Below are positions 7,154 to 9,976 of a stretch of 9,976 nucleotides of DNA, piece after piece. The stretch covers positions 1 through 9,976 of the forward strand of contig JAIROQ010000087.1 of NCBI GenBank assembly GCA_031257455.1. Direction: 5' to 3'. The notes beneath the pieces were generated by a model, which ran no database searches, was not told the origin of the DNA, and saw only the letters and a list, made by a program, of their open reading frames with translations. Every line of letters starts with the position of its first letter. Within the stretch, counting starts at the first letter, position 1. A program made the translations under genes and the position numbers. The DNA is from Prevotellaceae bacterium (GTDB lineage Bacteria; Bacteroidota; Bacteroidia; Bacteroidales; UBA932).

Positions 7154-7912
7154 ATGAATATAAGGAAATTGTTAGAAGAAGTAAAGGCAGGTAACCTGCC
7201 GGTGGAAGAAGCGGAACGCCGGTTAAAAATCAAGCCTTTCGATGACCTTGCGTATGCCCTCATCGACCACCACCGGCAGATACGTAACGGCTGTCCGGAA
7301 GTGATATACTGTCCCGGAAAGAGTATCGCTCAAATCGAAGGAATTATCCAAAACATGCTGACGGCGGGCAACAGCAATGTCCTGGCAACGCGAGCATCAG
7401 AAGAAACGGCACAAGCGGTCCTGCAACGCTATCCCGAAGCGGAATGGAATCCTTCGGCAAGGACTATTGTCATCTGTCGCCGGCCGGTAGAGAAAAATGG
7501 ACACGGGAAGATTTTGGTCATTACGGCGGGCACGTCCGATAGCCCGGTGGCTGAGGAAGCGGTTGTGACGGCCGCATTTCTCGGTAACGAAGTCGAACAG
7601 CTGTACGATGTCGGTGTAGCCGGGCTGCACCGTTTGTTATCCAAACTGGAGATTATCGCCTCTGCCAGCGTGATTATTGTAATTGCCGGAATGGAAGGCG
7701 CCTTAGCCAGTGTAGTAGGCGGCCTGAGTGACAAACCGGTTATTGCTGTGCCGACAAGTGTCGGTTACGGGGCGAGTTTCGGCGGCTTGTCGGCGTTGCT
7801 GTCGATGCTTAATTCCTGCGCCGGCGGCGTGGCGGTAGTCAATATAGACAACGGCTTCGGCGCGGCATACATTGCAAACAGTATAAACAAAATAAACTGC
7901 AAATCTCAATGA
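7154..7912 (+). CDS. larB: Nicotinate adenine dinucleotide carboxylase/hydrolase (NPN cofactor synthesis)
   Basis: LarB carboxylates nicotinate adenine dinucleotide at C5 of the pyridinium and cleaves off AMP, giving the dicarboxylated mononucleotide used by LarE. The 252-residue protein has a variable N-terminal part (about 1-115) and a PurE/AIR-carboxylase-like C-terminal domain. The latter contains TAGTSDSPVAEEA (124-136), IAGMEGALASVVGGL (177-191) and TSVGYGASFGGL (201-212). The following LLSMLNSCAGG stretch includes Cys222, which corresponds to the catalytic cysteine (Cys221) reported for the L. plantarum enzyme, and the motif NIDNGFGAA (230-238) comes next. All motifs are intact. Its last codons overlap larC by ATGA, so the two are translationally coupled. 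PurE itself is much shorter and lacks this N-terminal region, which argues against a purine role. Confidence 0.95.
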   Translation: MNIRKLLEEVKAGNLPVEEAERRLKIKPFDDLAYALIDHHRQIRNGCPEVIYCPGKSIAQIEGIIQNMLTAGNSNVLATRASEETAQAVLQRYPEAEWNPSARTIVICRRPVEKNGHGKILVITAGTSDSPVAEEAVVTAAFLGNEVEQLYDVGVAGLHRLLSKLEIIASASVIIVIAGMEGALASVVGGLSDKPVIAVPTSVGYGASFGGLSALLSMLNSCAGGVAVVNIDNGFGAAYIANSINKINCKSQ

Positions 7913-9123
7913 ATATCCTTTACTTCGACTGCTTTGCCGGCATCAGCGGCGACATGACGCTCGCTGCACTGATTGACCTGGGGGTAGATGTGGAACAGCT
8001 CTCCGAAGAACTGAACAAACTCCATTTAGATGGCTGGAAACTCAACCTGTCGGACGTGTCGAAGCACGGCATAGGCGCCAAACAGGTGAACGTGGAAGTG
8101 GAAGAAAAAGCGCACGTTCATACGCACAGGGGACTGCCGTTCTTTCACCATCATCATCACCATCCTCCGCATGTCCACCGGACAATGGCAGACATTGCAC
8201 GCTTTATCGACGAAAGCGCTATTTCCGCCGGCGCAAAAGATTTATCCAAACGTATTTTCATGCGATTGGCGGTAGCCGAAGCCAAAATACACGGCGCTAC
8301 TCCGGACGACATTCATTTTCATGAAGTCGGAGCGATTGATTCGATTATCGACATCGTGGGGACCGCTATTTGCGTGGACTGGCTTGCACCGGACAAAATC
8401 TGCGCATCCGTCCTGCATGACGGATACGGGTTTACCAAATGTCAGCACGGCGTCATTCCCATCCCCGTTCCCGCCGTAACGGAAGTGCTGGCTGCCAGCG
8501 ATGCAGGATTGAAACAGTTGGACGTAGAAGGCGAACTGGTAACGCCCACCGGCGCGGCCATTATTGCTGAACTGGCCGGAAGTTTCGGCCCGATGCCGGA
8601 AATGAAGATAACCAAAACAGGATACGGCGCGGGGACGAAAGATTTTCCCATTCCCAACCTGCTGCGAATTGTGCAGGGCGAACCCTTTGCCGGCAAAAAG
8701 CCGGAGCAGGAAATGATAACCGTTATCGAAACCAATATTGACGACACGACACCGGAAATACTCGGCTACGTAATGGAACAGCTGCTGGAAGCCGGCGTGC
8801 GGGATGTATTCTTTTCGCCGGTATATATGAAAAAATGCCGTCCGGGTACACGAATTAACGTTCTCTGTGACGAACCGGATATTCCTGCCGTAGAGCGCAT
8901 CCTGTTTTCCGAAACCTCAACCATTGGTTTGCGGAAATACCGGGTTGAACGGACATGCCTTCCCCGTAAAATCATTAACATATCCACGCCTTATGGCGAA
9001 ATCAAAGCGAAAGAAACACGTTACGGCGACAACACCCATATATCCATCGAATATGAAGACGCCCGCCGCATTGCCAAAGAAAAAGGCATTCCCCTGCGGG
9101 AAATATATAATTTAAAGATTTAA
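7909..9123 (+). CDS. larC: Nickel insertion cyclometallase LarC, unsplit form, with His-rich linker
   Basis: LarC inserts nickel into the dithio-pyridine nucleotide in a CTP-dependent cyclometallation, the final step of nickel-pincer nucleotide synthesis. At 404 residues it covers both halves that Lactobacillus encodes as larC1 and larC2 joined by a frameshift; here there is one open frame. The N-terminal half begins with YFDCFAGISGDM (5-16) and has IHFHEVGAIDSIIDIVG (135-151), GVIPIPVPAV (181-190) and PTGAAIIAEL (213-222). The C-terminal half has ETNIDDTTPE (274-283), YMKKCRPGT (306-314) and SETSTIGLRKYRVER (334-348). A linker at 69-91 is very His-rich, with six consecutive histidines at 80-85, and probably buffers nickel. 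The start overlaps the larB stop by four bases. The stop codon lies inside the first unit of a short repeat array. Confidence 0.95.
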   Translation: MNILYFDCFAGISGDMTLAALIDLGVDVEQLSEELNKLHLDGWKLNLSDVSKHGIGAKQVNVEVEEKAHVHTHRGLPFFHHHHHHPPHVHRTMADIARFIDESAISAGAKDLSKRIFMRLAVAEAKIHGATPDDIHFHEVGAIDSIIDIVGTAICVDWLAPDKICASVLHDGYGFTKCQHGVIPIPVPAVTEVLAASDAGLKQLDVEGELVTPTGAAIIAELAGSFGPMPEMKITKTGYGAGTKDFPIPNLLRIVQGEPFAGKKPEQEMITVIETNIDDTTPEILGYVMEQLLEAGVRDVFFSPVYMKKCRPGTRINVLCDEPDIPAVERILFSETSTIGLRKYRVERTCLPRKIINISTPYGEIKAKETRYGDNTHISIEYEDARRIAKEKGIPLREIYNLKI

Positions 9124-9145
9124 AAATTCAAAGATTTAAAGATTT
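9114..9145. repeat. 8-bp-period array, AAAGATTT type
   Basis: Four consecutive 8-base units are seen: AAAGATTT, AAAAATTC, AAAGATTT, AAAGATTT. Three are identical and one is degenerate. The first unit contains part of the last larC codons and its TAA stop. The array runs directly into GGCTGACGC, giving the shared 14-mer GATTTGGCTGACGC at 9141-9154. Confidence 0.75.
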
Positions 9146-9157
9146 GGCTGACGCCAA
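9144..9157. repeat. Short inverted repeat TTGGC-TGAC-GCCAA
   Basis: TTGGC (9144-9148) and GCCAA (9153-9157) are perfect complements around TGAC. A related but less symmetrical stretch lies at 9196-9214. A third version (CTGATGCGCCAGCAA, 9256-9270) matches 14 of 15 bases of 9200-9214 and can fold as TGCTG/CAGCA. No T-run follows any of them, so a terminator role is not supported. Confidence 0.5.
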
Positions 9158-9160
9158 AAG

Positions 9161-9197
9161 GATTTACAGATTTACAGATTTACGGATTTACAGATTT
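9161..9197. repeat. 8-bp-period array, GATTTACA type
   Basis: Units are GATTTACA (9161), GATTTACA (9169), GATTTACG (9177), GATTTACA (9185) and a partial GATTT (9193). The partial unit continues as GATTTGGCTGACGC (9193-9206), identical to the end of the array at 9114-9154. Period and core (GATTT) are the same in both arrays; only the last three bases of the unit differ (AAA against ACA). Confidence 0.8.
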
Positions 9198-9216
9198 GGC
9201 TGACGCGCCAGCAAAA

Positions 9217-9245
9217 ATAGTCAATAGTCAATAATTAAATAGTCA
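9217..9245. repeat. 7-bp direct repeats ATAGTCA
   Basis: ATAGTCA occurs at 9217-9223 and 9224-9230 in tandem and again at 9239-9245, separated by ATAATTAA. A loosely repetitive CTTAAGTCTTAGTTCTTAACTCTT-like tract follows at about 9272-9296. The whole stretch 9124-9364 has no credible open frame and no RNA gene was recognised in it. Confidence 0.55.
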
Positions 9246-9295
9246 ATTGTGACTGCTGATGCGCCAGCAACTCTTAAGTCTTAGTTCTTAACTCT

Positions 9296-9316
9296 TCCGG
9301 GAAATCTTCGCCCGGA
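9296..9316. terminator. GC-rich hairpin between the convergent larC and glycosyltransferase genes
   Basis: TCCGGG (9296-9301) and CCCGGA (9311-9316) form a perfect 6-bp stem with a 9-base loop. It lies between two convergent genes, where a bidirectional terminator would be useful. Neither strand shows a proper T-run after the stem, so intrinsic termination is uncertain. Confidence 0.3.
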
Positions 9317-9364
9317 CAGAGGATTATACCGGCTGGCTATCTAAATATAGTGTATAAGGCTTTG

Positions 9365-9976
9365 CTACCGCAATAAATGCCGGTACACCAAGGCTCGTAG
9401 CTTTGTAGGCAGCATTCTGACGGGAAAACGTATTGCAATATTTTTGAGGCAGCGGGCAAGGCTGACGATGCCCCACCGGTAAAACAGCAGCTGCGCTTTC
9501 AACTCGCTTACGGCGTAGCGCCAGCCGCCACGTCGTGCTGCCATATCTCTGCTGGCACGGAAAAACAGCAAGCTCTCCTGTATGTTGTGAAAAACGGCGC
9601 CATCCCTAAGCATTTTCATCCAGAGCAGGTAGTCGTCGAACGTGCCGAGCCGCTGATACCCGCCCACAGCTTGCACGCTACTTTTCCGGTACATGACCAC
9701 CGGATGGTTCATGGGGCAGCGGCTTTGTGCGTACTGCTTCAGCTCCTCATGCGTTTCGGGCAGCTTTCGTGTGCTGGCCACCTCGTCGGGCGTGTCGTAA
9801 AACTCGTCTATCCACGCGCCGGCAATGTCTATTTGGGGGTTTTGCTCAAACAGCGCTACCTGCTTCTCAAACCGGCTGGGCTTGCAAATATCGTCGGTAT
9901 CCATGCGCGCTACCAGCTCGTAGGAGCAATGTTTCAGCCCCTCGTTGAGCGCGGGACCCTGGCCTATATTCTGCTC
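9365..9976 (-). CDS. Family 2 glycosyltransferase, C-terminal part (5' end outside the window)
   Basis: On the minus strand an open frame enters from the right edge and ends at a TAG (9365-9367). The first in-frame ATG at 9904 is internal, because the 24 codons before it read EQNIGQGPALNEGLKH then CSYELVAR, the conserved approach to the DxD motif in GT2 enzymes. MDTDD (the metal and sugar-nucleotide site) follows at once, then CKPSRFEKQV, MNHPVVMYRKSSVQAVGGY and FDDYLLWMKML, all typical GT-A fold elements. The C-terminal 60 residues carry basic and amphipathic stretches without a clear transmembrane helix. Such enzymes transfer sugars in the making of lipopolysaccharide, capsule or O-antigen; donor and acceptor cannot be told. 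It is convergent with larC and separated from it by the repeat region, so it belongs to another transcription unit. Confidence 0.88.
   Translation of the reverse strand, partial: EQNIGQGPALNEGLKHCSYELVARMDTDDICKPSRFEKQVALFEQNPQIDIAGAWIDEFYDTPDEVASTRKLPETHEELKQYAQSRCPMNHPVVMYRKSSVQAVGGYQRLGTFDDYLLWMKMLRDGAVFHNIQESLLFFRASRDMAARRGGWRYAVSELKAQLLFYRWGIVSLARCLKNIAIRFPVRMLPTKLRALVYRHLLR

Noticed and set aside
8146..8163. Run of six His codons that looks like a purification tag
   Set aside because: It is internal to LarC, sits in a longer natural His-rich segment with mixed CAC/CAT codons, and flanking sequence is normal LarC.
9114..9245. Repeats considered as a CRISPR array
   Set aside because: Units are 7-8 bp with no spacers and no cas genes nearby; they are simple tandem repeats.
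9365..9904. Glycosyltransferase as a complete gene starting at the ATG at 9904
   Set aside because: Conserved GT2 sequence continues in frame upstream of that ATG to the window edge, so the true start lies outside.

Overview
The window most likely comes from a member of the Bacteroidota, probably Bacteroidales. The grounds are TAnnTTTG-type -7 elements in the gene-free gaps, mostly weak or absent Shine-Dalgarno sequences, short-period AT-rich repeats in the one real intergenic stretch, and the general look of the proteins. No rRNA, tRNA or marker gene is present, so this placement is an inference.

Region 1 (1-5512, all + strand) is a lysine/meso-diaminopimelate (DAP) block. It holds the 3' end of dapF, then dapA, dapB, an unrelated DUF262/DUF1524 gene, dapH, and a PatA-like aminotransferase. 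DapA and DapB make tetrahydrodipicolinate. DapH would acetylate it and the aminotransferase would transaminate the product, giving the N-acetyl branch of the pathway. DapF epimerises LL-DAP to meso-DAP. The N-acetyl-DAP deacetylase that this branch needs is not in the window. The gene wedged between dapB and dapH encodes a 571-residue protein with a DUF262 (DGQQR) nucleotide-sensing domain and a DUF1524 (HNH-like) nuclease domain. This is the architecture of GmrSD/SspE/BrxU-like restriction proteins, and the gene looks like a defence gene embedded in a biosynthetic operon.

Region 2 (5513-9123, + strand) starts with a 152-base gap carrying two -7-like promoter elements. A compact operon follows: a NicO/UreH-type nickel permease with a His-rich loop, then larE, larB and larC. 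Together these would import nickel and build the nickel-pincer nucleotide (NPN) cofactor. LarB carboxylates nicotinate adenine dinucleotide, LarE adds sulfur, and LarC inserts nickel with CTP. LarC is a single uninterrupted protein with a His-rich linker, and LarE carries three cysteines. The cofactor's known client, lactate racemase LarA, is not in the window.

Region 3 (9124-9364) is a gene-free stretch of short-period repeats. It includes two 8-bp-period arrays, each ending in the same 14-mer GATTTGGCTGACGC, plus small inverted repeats. It separates the lar operon from a convergent gene.

Region 4 (9365-9976, - strand) is the C-terminal part of a family 2 glycosyltransferase whose start lies beyond the right edge of the window. 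It probably belongs to a surface-polysaccharide locus.
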